Positions 1 to 5,392 of a stretch of DNA of 6,309 bases are shown piece after piece. The notes below the pieces were generated by a model, which ran no database searches, was not told where the DNA came from, and worked only from the letters and a program-made list of their open reading frames with translations. Every line of letters starts with the position of its first letter. Position 1 is the first letter of the stretch. Source of the DNA: Actinomycetota bacterium (GTDB lineage: Bacteria; Actinomycetota; Actinomycetes; Actinomycetales; Angustibacteraceae). Where the stretch lies: assembly GCA_014377795.1 (NCBI GenBank), contig JACMOY010000445.1, positions 1-6,309 on the forward strand, read 5' to 3'. The translations under genes and the position numbers were made by a program.

Positions 1-53
1 GAGGCGTCCAGCGAGCTGAGGCGGTCGGGCACGCCCCCATCGTGCCACTGCAT
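1..53 (-). CDS. Partial N-terminus, probable wax ester synthase/diacylglycerol acyltransferase (WS/DGAT)
   Basis: A leftward reading frame opens at an ATG (53-51) and runs off the left edge. It reads M-Q-W-H-D-G-G-V-P-D-R-L-S-S-L-D-A and then TC-, which must be Ser. A second in-frame start, GTG at 32-30, would give M-P-D-R-L-S-S-L-D-A-S. That string closely resembles the usual N-terminus of bacterial WS/DGAT enzymes, where it leads into the first strand of the acyltransferase fold. Those enzymes join an acyl-CoA to a long-chain alcohol or diacylglycerol to make storage lipid in actinobacteria. The GTG start fits the family length better than the ATG, but neither has a clearly placed Shine-Dalgarno. 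The catalytic HHxxxDG motif lies outside the window, so the call rests on about ten residues. The gene diverges from the rightward lipoprotein gene at 121. Confidence 0.55.
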   Translation of the reverse strand, partial: MQWHDGGVPDRLSSLDA

Positions 54-107
54 GAGCGCCCGGCCCCGCTCGCCAGGCGGCGGCGCGGGGCGCCGGCGGC
101 TCGCCCG

Positions 108-113
108 TACGCT
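108..113 (+). promoter_or_regulatory. Possible -10 element for a leaderless transcript of the lipoprotein gene
   Basis: TACGCT matches the actinobacterial TANNNT -10 consensus and ends seven bases before the ATG at 121. A -10 normally sits six or seven bases before the transcription start, so the mRNA could begin at the ATG itself. This agrees with the lack of a Shine-Dalgarno there. No recognisable -35 is seen. This is a prediction from pattern and spacing only. Confidence 0.35.
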
Positions 114-120
114 GCGAAGC

Positions 121-537
121 ATGCGATCCGCCGACGTGCTCGTCGTGCTCTGCGCCACGCTGCTGGGTTCCGGTTGCGCCGGCTCGGCGGTCGCGCCCGC
201 TCCCGCCACAGCGCCCGCGACCGCTTCGGCCACCCCGTCCAGCTCAGCCGGCGTGAGCACCGTCCCCGCGGGCCCGGCCCGCACCGTGACGATCACCGTG
301 ACCGGCTCTGCGGTCAGCCCGGCACCCGCCGTGGTCGAGGTCGGCCGCGACCAGACCCTGCGCCTGGTCGTCACGAGCGACCACGACGACAGCCTGCACG
401 CCCACGGCTTCGAGGTCGAGAAGGACCTGACGGCAGGCGTCCCGCTGACCCTGGACCTGCGCGGCGCCGAGCCCGGCCGCTACGAGGTCGAGACCCACCA
501 CCGCGCGCTGCAGCTGCTCCTCGTGCAGGTGCGGTGA
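121..537 (+). CDS. Small exported (probable lipo-) protein with cupredoxin-like domain
   Basis: 138 residues. The N-terminus is a short signal sequence: one Arg, a hydrophobic core at about residues 4-16, then L-G-S-G-C with Cys19 as the likely lipidated residue. The lipobox is imperfect because Leu is at -4, not -3. Residues 20-52 are an Ala/Pro/Thr/Ser-rich linker, as expected for a surface-tethered protein. Residues 55-138 look like a single beta-sandwich of the cupredoxin type: alternating hydrophobic strands, an H-A-H-G-F-E-V segment at 93-99, and a closing Y-E-V-E-T-H-H with a hydrophobic strand. No Cys lies in this domain, so a classical type 1 copper site is unlikely; the His residues might still bind metal. 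An in-frame ATG at 52 would add 23 Arg-rich residues before the signal core and overlap the divergent gene, so ATG 121 is preferred. It probably acts outside the membrane beside the next gene's product. The biochemical function is unknown. Confidence 0.8.
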   Translation: MRSADVLVVLCATLLGSGCAGSAVAPAPATAPATASATPSSSAGVSTVPAGPARTVTITVTGSAVSPAPAVVEVGRDQTLRLVVTSDHDDSLHAHGFEVEKDLTAGVPLTLDLRGAEPGRYEVETHHRALQLLLVQVR

Positions 538-1880
538 GCGGCGCGCCCCCCGCCGTGCTGGCCCAGGGCGCGACCCTCGCCCCCGGCGTCGGCAGCCGCC
601 AGGACCTGCCACTGCCGTTCGGGCTGGCCGTGGCCGGCGCCGCGACCGCCTTGGTTGTCTCCTTCGTCGCCCTGGCCGTGCTGTGGCCCGCCCCGCGGCT
701 GGACGGCGCGCACGCCGGCCGCACGCTGCCCGGCCCGGTCGCCGCCCTGCTCGACTCGTGCGCCACCCGGATCGGGCTCGCCGGCCTCGGTGCGGCGTTC
801 ACCCTGTACGTGCTCGCCGCCCTGCTGCTCGGCCGCGACGACGCCGACAACCCCGTGCCGTTCGTCGTCTTCGTCCTGCTGTGGGTCGGGGTCGTACCCC
901 TCAGCGTGGCGTTCGGGCCGGTCTGGCGGCGGGTCAACCCCATCCGCAGCCTGCACCTGGCCGGTTCGCGCGTCGCGCGCCTGGACCCAGCCGTCGGACT
1001 GCTGCCCCTGCCCCGGCGCCTCGGGTACTGGCCGGCGGCGGGCGGCCTGCTCGCGTTCACCTGGCTCGAGCTGATCGCCCCCGACAACGCGACCCTGCCC
1101 GTGCTGCGCGTCGCCATCGCCCTGTACGTCGGCGCCCAGCTGCTCGGTGGCCTGGTCTTCGGGTCGCACTGGTTCGACCGCGGCGACGCGTTCGAGGTGT
1201 GGTCGGGTCTGTTCGGCCGGCTCAGCCCGCTCGGCCGGCGCGCTGACAACCGGCTCGTCGTCCGGTCGCCACTGGCGGGCCTGGACGCCCTGCCGGCGGC
1301 GCCCGGGCTGGTGGCCACGGTCGCCGTCATGCTCGGCACCACGGCGTACGACGGGGCCTCGGGCTCGCCGCGCTGGTTCATCTTCGCCCAGTCCTCGGGC
1401 TCGCCCACCCTGGTGCGGACGCTGGGCCTGGTCACGGTCGTCGCCGTGGTGGGTCTGCTCTTCACCGCCGGCACCCGCCTGGCCGGGCGGGCCGGTGGCG
1501 CCGACCCGCGGTCGATGCCGGCCGCGTTCGCGCACTCCCTGGTGCCCATCGCGCTCGGCTACGTCGTCGCGCACTACTGGTCGCTGCTCGTGCTCGAGGG
1601 GCAGAACGCCGTCATCCACCTCGCCGACCCGCTCGGCACCGGGGCGAACGTCCTGGGCCTGGCCGACCGGACGCCGGACACCACGCTGCTGGCGCCCACG
1701 CTGGTCGCCGTCGTCCAGGTCCTGGCCATCGTCGGGGGGCACGTGCTCGGCGTCGTGCTCGCCCACGACCGGGCGGTCCGCCTGTTCGCCCGCCGCCGGG
1801 CGGTCCTCGGCCAGCTGCCGCTGCTGGCGCTCATGGTGCTCTACACCTGCGGCGGGCTGTTCCTGCTGTTCAGCGACTGA
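534..1880 (+). CDS. Polytopic membrane protein of unknown function, coupled to the cupredoxin-like lipoprotein
   Basis: 448 residues starting at GTG 534. The start overlaps the upstream stop as GTGA, which suggests translational coupling. Hydrophobic segments at roughly residues 29-50, 80-100, 108-128, 164-182, 188-210, 255-272, 295-314, 330-354, 386-410 and 425-446 indicate eight to ten membrane helices. Polar loops contain motifs that look conserved: F-G-P-V-W-R-R-V-N-P (127-136), H-W-F-D-R-G-D-A-F-E-V-W (212-223) and A-H-Y-W-S-L-L-V-L-E-G-Q (346-357). The buried His, Trp and acidic residues would suit a transport or redox role, but I cannot assign one. From memory, similar actinobacterial proteins are sometimes labelled 'fenitrothion hydrolase'; I would not transfer that activity without an alignment. 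The frame is open back to 42, but that upstream part overlaps the lipoprotein in another frame and has no membrane character. The gene converges on a leftward gene, with an 11-base overlap of 3' ends. Confidence 0.85.
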   Translation: MSGAPPAVLAQGATLAPGVGSRQDLPLPFGLAVAGAATALVVSFVALAVLWPAPRLDGAHAGRTLPGPVAALLDSCATRIGLAGLGAAFTLYVLAALLLGRDDADNPVPFVVFVLLWVGVVPLSVAFGPVWRRVNPIRSLHLAGSRVARLDPAVGLLPLPRRLGYWPAAGGLLAFTWLELIAPDNATLPVLRVAIALYVGAQLLGGLVFGSHWFDRGDAFEVWSGLFGRLSPLGRRADNRLVVRSPLAGLDALPAAPGLVATVAVMLGTTAYDGASGSPRWFIFAQSSGSPTLVRTLGLVTVVAVVGLLFTAGTRLAGRAGGADPRSMPAAFAHSLVPIALGYVVAHYWSLLVLEGQNAVIHLADPLGTGANVLGLADRTPDTTLLAPTLVAVVQVLAIVGGHVLGVVLAHDRAVRLFARRRAVLGQLPLLALMVLYTCGGLFLLFSD

Positions 1881-2022
1881 GCCCCCGCGTCAGCAGGCCG
1901 TGCTCGGCGACCAGGCCGCCAGGTCCGCCGCCGAGGTTGACCCAGCGCTGCAGCTGCTCCAGGTCCTGGCGTGCAGGTCGGCCCGCGATCATCTCCAGCA
2001 CCGTCCCGGTGAGGGCCAGCAT
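1870..2022 (-). CDS. Predicted small protein (50 aa), unknown function
   Basis: A leftward frame from ATG 2022-2020 to TGA 1872-1870 encodes 50 residues: M-L-A-L-T-G-T-V-L-E at the start, then an amphipathic stretch rich in Gln, Leu and Arg (about 18-28), a Gly-rich turn G-G-G-P-G-G (31-36) and a Leu-rich end. About 86% of its codons end in G or C, whereas the overlapping leftward frame has many A/T third positions, so this is the best coding frame in the interval. The bases TAGGG lie about seven before the ATG and can serve as a weak ribosome site. The frame stays open for about 100 bases upstream without another ATG, GTG or TTG. It sits 53 bases after the HAD gene on the same strand and may be the last gene of that operon. 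Its 3' end overlaps that of the rightward membrane-protein gene. I do not recognise the family; it could also be a remnant of a longer gene. Confidence 0.5.
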   Translation of the reverse strand: MLALTGTVLEMIAGRPARQDLEQLQRWVNLGGGPGGLVAEHGLLTRGLSR

Positions 2023-2058
2023 CCGCAGCCCTACCGCGTCGTGGTGCCATCCCGATCC

Positions 2059-2081
2059 GGCCCCAGGGGCCTGATTCAGGC
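2059..2081. repeat. Two back-to-back 13-bp perfect palindromes after the HAD gene
   Basis: GGCCCCAGGGGCC (2059-2071) and GCCTGATTCAGGC (2069-2081) are each perfectly palindromic around one central base and share three bases. The second overlaps the HAD stop codon (2078-2076). In the leftward transcript they could fold into small hairpins, for example a five-base stem with a three-base loop. No T-run follows, so a standard intrinsic terminator is unlikely. Short palindromes are common by chance in DNA this GC-rich. Confidence 0.35.
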
Positions 2082-2768
2082 AGGTTCGCCCGGCTGGCGC
2101 AGTGCCAGCCCGAGCAGCACCTCGAGCTCAGCGGCGGTCTGGTCGACGCTTCGATGCAGCACCCCGACCATCCCCACCTGGACCGCCGCGGCGACGTTGA
2201 CGGCCAGGTCGTCGACGAAGACGCAGGCACCGGCCGGCAGCGCCAGCCGGTCGAGCAGCAGCTGGTAGATGCGCGGCTCCGGCTTGCGCATGCCCACCTC
2301 GCCGGAGATGACGACGGCGTCGAACAGCTCGTCCCAGCCCTCGCGCGGGTACTCGTTGGCCCACGAGTTCGACAGCACCGCCGTACGCAGGCCCGCCGCC
2401 TTGACGCGGGCTACGACGTCGAGCATCGACGCGGACGGCGTCAGGCCACCGAGCATGCGCTCGAGCAGGCCGTGCGCCTGCACCGGTGAACCGTGCCGGG
2501 CCAGCTCCTGCGCCACCAGCTGCTCGAACTGCGGTCCGGTGAGCTCTCCGCGCTCGAGCGCGTGGACCAGGCTCGCCCGGCCGGCGTCGGAGGTGTCGGT
2601 TCCCGTGTCGGTGGCGGCGGGGCCTCGCAGGGCGGCGCGCAGGTGCTCGCGATCGACGGCGTCCCGCTCGGCCCAGGTCTGCCAGACCGTGTCGACGGAC
2701 CCGGTGAGCACCCCACCCCAGTCGACCACCAGGGCCCGGATGCCGAGCTCGTCGACGCGCTCTGGCAC
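2076..2768 (-). CDS. HAD-superfamily hydrolase
   Basis: 230 residues, start GTG 2768-2766. All four HAD motifs are visible. Motif I is V-V-D-W-G-G-V-L-T with the likely nucleophile Asp16. Motif II is V-L-S-N-S with Ser133. Motif III is Lys162 in M-R-K-P-E-P. Motif IV is V-F-V-D-D with Asp186/Asp187. Residues 25-110 form a mostly helical insert, the C1-type cap of HAD subfamily I. The second Asp of the usual phosphatase motif DxD is Gly18 here; that Asp is the general acid/base in HAD phosphatases. The DxGGVL form is common in a HAD-IA branch, so the protein is probably active as a hydrolase, but the substrate is unknown and simple phosphatase activity should not be assumed. The gap from the upstream ATPase stop is only nine bases, so the two are probably co-transcribed. 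No strong Shine-Dalgarno is seen, which fits translation by readthrough of ribosomes from the ATPase gene. Confidence 0.9.
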   Translation of the reverse strand: MPERVDELGIRALVVDWGGVLTGSVDTVWQTWAERDAVDREHLRAALRGPAATDTGTDTSDAGRASLVHALERGELTGPQFEQLVAQELARHGSPVQAHGLLERMLGGLTPSASMLDVVARVKAAGLRTAVLSNSWANEYPREGWDELFDAVVISGEVGMRKPEPRIYQLLLDRLALPAGACVFVDDLAVNVAAAVQVGMVGVLHRSVDQTAAELEVLLGLALRQPGEPA

Positions 2769-2777
2769 ACCGCGAGC

Positions 2778-4187
2778 CTAGGACCTGCGCACCAGTCCCC
2801 CCCGGTGAACGGGCGCCGTGGCGCGCTCCGCGGCCTGCACGGCTGCGCGGTCCAGCCCGCCGATCCGCGCTGCGAGCTCGAGGTGGGCGACGCGGGCAGT
2901 CGATCCGGGGGCCGACTCGGTGAGCGTGCGGCCCGCCAGCAGCCCCGCGTCCAGGGCCGGACCGTCGTCCGGCACGAGCACGGGGTCATCGACCCCGGCG
3001 TAGCGCTCGAGCGCCTCGCGCACCCGCCGCCCCGGGCTCTGGCCGACGGACGACGAGCGAACCCGGGTGACGACGACGACCGGCCGCAGGGCGCTGACCT
3101 CCGCCAGGTCGGACAGGCCGCGCACCAGTCGCTGCAGTCCGACCGGGTCGGCGGTGCCGACCGCGACGAGCGTGTCGGCGTCCTGGATCGCGGCGAGCGT
3201 GGCGCCGTTGCGGCGCGGCGCGGCGGTGTCGTACGACAGCTCCTCGTCCTGCTCGAGGCAGAACCCGGTGTCGACGACCGCGTACCGCACCAGCCGGCGG
3301 GCCAGGGTGAGGACCGTGGTCAAGGACGCGGGGCGCAGCTCGGGCCAGCGGTGAGCGCGGGCCAGCCCGGTCAGCACCCGCAGTCCCGGGACGACCTGGG
3401 GGGCGAGGCGCGAGAGCTGGGCCAGGTCGAGGGTGCCGTGGTCGGCGGCGCGCGCCGCGCTGGCCAGCCCCGGCGCCTCGTCGAGCAGGCCCAGCACCTG
3501 CGCGATGCTCGCCGCGTAGGTGTCGGCGTCGACCAGCAGGCTCTCGTGACCCGCCCGGGCGAGCTCGGCGGCCAGGGTGACCGCCGTCGTGGTGCGGCCG
3601 GGTGCCCCGGCAGGTCCCCAGACCACCACCACCCGACCCAGGGGTCGTCCACCCGGCTCGGCGTGGTCGTCGCCCTCGTGGTCCTCGCTCGGCGCGCCGC
3701 CCTGACCCCCGGCCCGGCCGTCTGCACGCTCGGACGACCTCGGGGGCGCGGGCAGGGCAGCCCGAGGGTCGCCGAACGCCGAGCCCGACGAAGGCGCCAC
3801 CAGGTCGTCGACCGACTGGCGCAGAGCCGCGCTGACGAGGGCGGCGCCGGCGTCCGCGGCCAGCACCTGGCTGACGCCGAGCTGACGAAGTCGACGCACA
3901 GCCGACTCGTCACCGGGCTCGACCAGGGCCACCACCGCGCAGCCCGAGCCGGCCAGCCTCGCCAGCGCGTCGGCGTCCAGCCAGCGCAGGTCCGCGGACA
4001 CCACGACCGCCCGGGCCGCGCCCGAGGCGGCGGTCGCGAGCAGGTCGGCCAGGTCGGCGCACCGGCGGACGACCTCGACCGCACCGCGCTCGACCTCCAG
4101 CCCGCGCACCAGTCGCGCCTCCCAGTGCCCGGTGACCGCGGTGAGCACCGGCAGCGCCGCACCGGCCGACCCGGCCGGTGCGCTCAC
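2778..4187 (-). CDS. CpaE/TadZ-like protein: receiver-like domain plus ParA/MinD-type ATPase
   Basis: 469 residues from GTG 4187-4185, which overlaps the SAF gene stop by four bases (GTGA). The frame is open further upstream, but that part lies inside the SAF gene. Residues 10-130 alternate hydrophobic strands and helices (V-V-V-S-A-D at 61-66, V-V-A-L-V-E at 85-90, V-L-A-A-D at 108-112), like the degenerate receiver domain of CpaE/TadZ. Residues 131-185 are a Gly/Ala/Ser/Asp-rich linker. The ATPase domain follows: P-loop G-P-A-G-A-P-G-R-T-T (191-200), L-L-V-D-A-D (217-222) and Walker B-like Y-A-V-V-D (302-306). The canonical KGGxGKT has Ala for the first Lys and Arg198 for the second; I recall the GAPGRTT form in other actinobacterial proteins of this type. 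In Flp/Tad systems such ATPases position the pilus machine at the membrane or pole. Here the adjacent SAF gene supports that comparison. Whether it hydrolyses ATP is open. Confidence 0.85.
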   Translation of the reverse strand: MSAPAGSAGAALPVLTAVTGHWEARLVRGLEVERGAVEVVRRCADLADLLATAASGAARAVVVSADLRWLDADALARLAGSGCAVVALVEPGDESAVRRLRQLGVSQVLAADAGAALVSAALRQSVDDLVAPSSGSAFGDPRAALPAPPRSSERADGRAGGQGGAPSEDHEGDDHAEPGGRPLGRVVVVWGPAGAPGRTTTAVTLAAELARAGHESLLVDADTYAASIAQVLGLLDEAPGLASAARAADHGTLDLAQLSRLAPQVVPGLRVLTGLARAHRWPELRPASLTTVLTLARRLVRYAVVDTGFCLEQDEELSYDTAAPRRNGATLAAIQDADTLVAVGTADPVGLQRLVRGLSDLAEVSALRPVVVVTRVRSSSVGQSPGRRVREALERYAGVDDPVLVPDDGPALDAGLLAGRTLTESAPGSTARVAHLELAARIGGLDRAAVQAAERATAPVHRGGLVRRS

Positions 4188-4909
4188 GCGCCGGCTCGGG
4201 GCACGGTGGCCGGCACCGGGACCAGCGTGATCCGGCTGCCGTTGTCGACGGCCTCGATGACCTGCGGCACCAGGGCCGCGGTGAGCAGCAGCTGCACCGA
4301 CGAGGCGGTGCTGGCGCCGAGGGTGCCGCGGCGGGTGGCGCGCCCCGCGACCTCGGCGCCCACCGCCACCTGGCGGGGCACGGTGTACGACGTGCTGCCG
4401 CGCTCGGGGTCGCGGGCGGCCACCCACACGTCGACGAGCACCCCGGCGACGAGCGGGTCGGCCACCTCGGCCGCCACCGGCACCGAGACCGGACGCAGGT
4501 CGACCTGGTCGCGGGCGCCGAGGGCGCTGCGGGGCACCAGCTCACCCGCCGCGACCGTCCGCAGCAGCACCTGTCCCGCGGCCGGTGACTGGGCGGCGGA
4601 CAGGTACCGCTCGGTGACCCCCTCGAGCCGCACCCGCACGACCCGCAGGTCGTCCAGCGCGAGCGTGGTGCCCGGCGTCAGCACGCGCACTGCGGCGTAG
4701 ACCGGGACCGTGTGGTCCGCGCGATCGACCACCACGGCGCCGGCCACCACCGAGACCAGCACCAGCAGCACTCCCACCAGCAGGCGGGTGTCGCGCCAGG
4801 TGGGGGTCTGGAAGCGCCGAGCCAACGCCGGAGCCGGCAGCCCGAAGGCCCGCTCCGCCGCCACCGGGCGCGCCGCCGCCGTCCCTGCTGATGCCGACCG
4901 TGCTGCCAT
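4184..4909 (-). CDS. SAF-domain membrane protein, CpaB/RcpC-like
   Basis: 241 residues from ATG 4909-4907. AGGGGG lies four bases before this start, which is why it is preferred over an in-frame ATG at 4990 that would add 27 Gly/Arg-rich residues. The first 40 residues are cytoplasmic, Ala/Arg-rich. One membrane helix spans about 43-61 (L-L-V-G-V-L-L-V-L-V-S-V-V-A-G), followed by an outward-facing domain. Residues 70-130 match a SAF domain: V-Y-A-A-V-R-V-L-T-P-G-T-T-L-A-L-D-D-L, then a G-Q-V-L-L-R-T-V-A-A-G-E-L-V-P-R-S-A-L segment. Residues 135-235 are beta-rich, like the RcpC/CpaB C-terminal part. In Tad systems CpaB/RcpC is a periplasmic or wall-side assembly component; the role in this Gram-positive background is inferred. 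It is the first gene of the leftward operon and diverges from the helix-turn-helix gene across about 125 bases. Confidence 0.85.
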   Translation of the reverse strand: MAARSASAGTAAARPVAAERAFGLPAPALARRFQTPTWRDTRLLVGVLLVLVSVVAGAVVVDRADHTVPVYAAVRVLTPGTTLALDDLRVVRVRLEGVTERYLSAAQSPAAGQVLLRTVAAGELVPRSALGARDQVDLRPVSVPVAAEVADPLVAGVLVDVWVAARDPERGSTSYTVPRQVAVGAEVAGRATRRGTLGASTASSVQLLLTAALVPQVIEAVDNGSRITLVPVPATVPRAGA

Positions 4910-4913
4910 CGAT

Positions 4914-4919
4914 CCCCCT
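4914..4919 (-). promoter_or_regulatory. Ribosome binding site that fixes the SAF gene start
   Basis: On the leftward strand AGGGGG is followed by ATCG and then the ATG at 4909. It is the only strong purine-rich site near the candidate starts of this gene, so it favours the 241-residue product over the one from ATG 4990. Confidence 0.6.
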
Positions 4920-5021
4920 GACGTCCGCGCGCCCCACCCACCGCGTCGTACTCTGCCGCATCCGGTGCCGGTGGCGGAAGGGCTGTCCACAGGCCCCGAC
5001 CGCGGCTCGCGGTGTCGGTGG

Positions 5022-5027
5022 GATAGT
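5022..5027 (+). promoter_or_regulatory. Possible -10 element for a leaderless transcript of the helix-turn-helix gene
   Basis: GATAGT matches the TATAAT consensus at four of six positions and ends seven bases before ATG 5035, the same spacing as at the lipoprotein gene. It lies in a 125-bp divergent gap shared with the SAF gene. No -35 is recognised. Pattern-based prediction only. Confidence 0.3.
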
Positions 5028-5034
5028 GACCGAC

Positions 5035-5325
5035 ATGCCGTCGCGGTTCCTGCTGCTCGCCGACGTGGCCGAGCAGCTCAACATCTCGGCCGCCCAGGCC
5101 TACGCCCTCGTCCGCTCGGGCGACCTGCCCGCGATCAAGGTCGGCGGCCGCGGCCAGTGGCGGGTCGAGGTCAGTGAGCTCGAGGGGTACATCCAGCGGA
5201 TGTACGACCAGACGCGGGCGTTCGTCAGCCAGCACCCGTTCGGCGCCACCGACGCCGACGCGGTCGGCGACGTTGACGCGGTCGGCGACGTTGACGTGCA
5301 GGCCGACGTCAAGGCCACCACCTGA
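5035..5325 (+). CDS. Helix-turn-helix DNA-binding protein, excisionase/BldC (MerR-like) type
   Basis: 96 residues from ATG 5035; an in-frame GTG at 5026 would add three. Residues 5-50 form a winged helix-turn-helix of the HTH_17/excisionase family: L-L-A-D-V-A-E-Q-L-N-I-S (7-18) is the first two helices, A-Q-A-Y-A-L-V-R-S-G-D-L-P-A-I-K (20-35) the recognition helix and turn, and G-G-R-G-Q-W-R-V (38-45) the wing. S-E-L-E-G-Y-I-Q-R-M-Y closes the domain. Residues 70-96 are an acidic, probably disordered tail containing D-A-V-G-D-V twice, encoded by an exact 18-bp tandem duplication. Such proteins bind DNA as transcription regulators (BldC) or recombination directionality factors. No integrase or attachment site is visible, so a regulator is more likely. 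It may act on the divergent SAF operon or on its own promoter; that is inference from position. Confidence 0.85.
   Translation: MPSRFLLLADVAEQLNISAAQAYALVRSGDLPAIKVGGRGQWRVEVSELEGYIQRMYDQTRAFVSQHPFGATDADAVGDVDAVGDVDVQADVKATT
5257..5292 (+). repeat. Exact 18-bp tandem duplication inside the helix-turn-helix gene
   Basis: The unit GACGCGGTCGGCGACGTT occurs twice without mismatch (5257-5274 and 5275-5292). It is flanked by further GACG starts. Each copy encodes D-A-V-G-D-V in frame in the C-terminal tail. The perfect match suggests recent replication slippage. Confidence 0.9.
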
Positions 5326-5333
5326 GCTCGACG

Positions 5334-5392
5334 CTCAGCGGTTCGGCTCAGCGGTTCGGCACAGCGGTTCGGCTCAGCGGTTCGGCTCAGCG
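5334..5392. repeat. Four tandem 13-bp repeats plus a partial fifth between convergent genes
   Basis: The unit CTCAGCGGTTCGG occurs at 5334-5346, 5347-5359, 5360-5372 (second base A instead of T) and 5373-5385, followed by CTCAGCG at 5386-5392. The array fills nearly all of the 61-bp gap between the stop of the helix-turn-helix gene and the stop of the leftward gene, and the partial copy contains that leftward stop codon. A six-base stem (CTGAGC at 5322-5327 with GCTCAG at 5333-5338) joins the rightward stop to the array, but no T-run follows. Thirteen is not a multiple of three, and the array lies outside both genes. Possible roles are transcript-end structure or a protein site; none is shown. 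Confidence 0.9.

Noticed and set aside
42..533. Upstream extension of the membrane-protein frame to ATG 42
   Set aside because: It overlaps the lipoprotein gene in another frame, is Arg/Pro-rich without membrane character, and a coupled GTG start at 534 fits the operon.
371..1766. Long leftward open frames opposite the membrane-protein gene
   Set aside because: Their composition (Arg, Gly, Pro, Gln, Ala-rich, no domains) is typical of antisense shadows in GC-rich DNA; the rightward frame has clear membrane helices.
1841..2230. Leftward frame of 129 codons across the HAD 3' end
   Set aside because: It overlaps the HAD domain in another frame and has poor third-position GC. The 50-residue frame beside it is the better coding candidate.
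2493..4700. Rightward open frame of 735 codons opposite the ATPase and SAF genes
   Set aside because: Very long but low-complexity Arg/Gly/Gln/Ala sequence with no motifs. The opposite strand carries recognisable HAD, ATPase and SAF domains.
5035..5325. Phage or integrative-element excisionase
   Set aside because: The fold is shared with excisionases, but there is no integrase, attachment site or composition change nearby, so a chromosomal regulator is more likely.
5322..5338. Intrinsic terminator after the helix-turn-helix gene
   Set aside because: The stem has only six base pairs and is not followed by a T-run; it could contribute to RNA structure but is too weak to call.
5334..5392. CRISPR array or tRNA fragment
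   Set aside because: The repeats are 13 bp with no spacers, which excludes CRISPR. GGTTCGG resembles part of a T-arm, but there is no cloverleaf around it.
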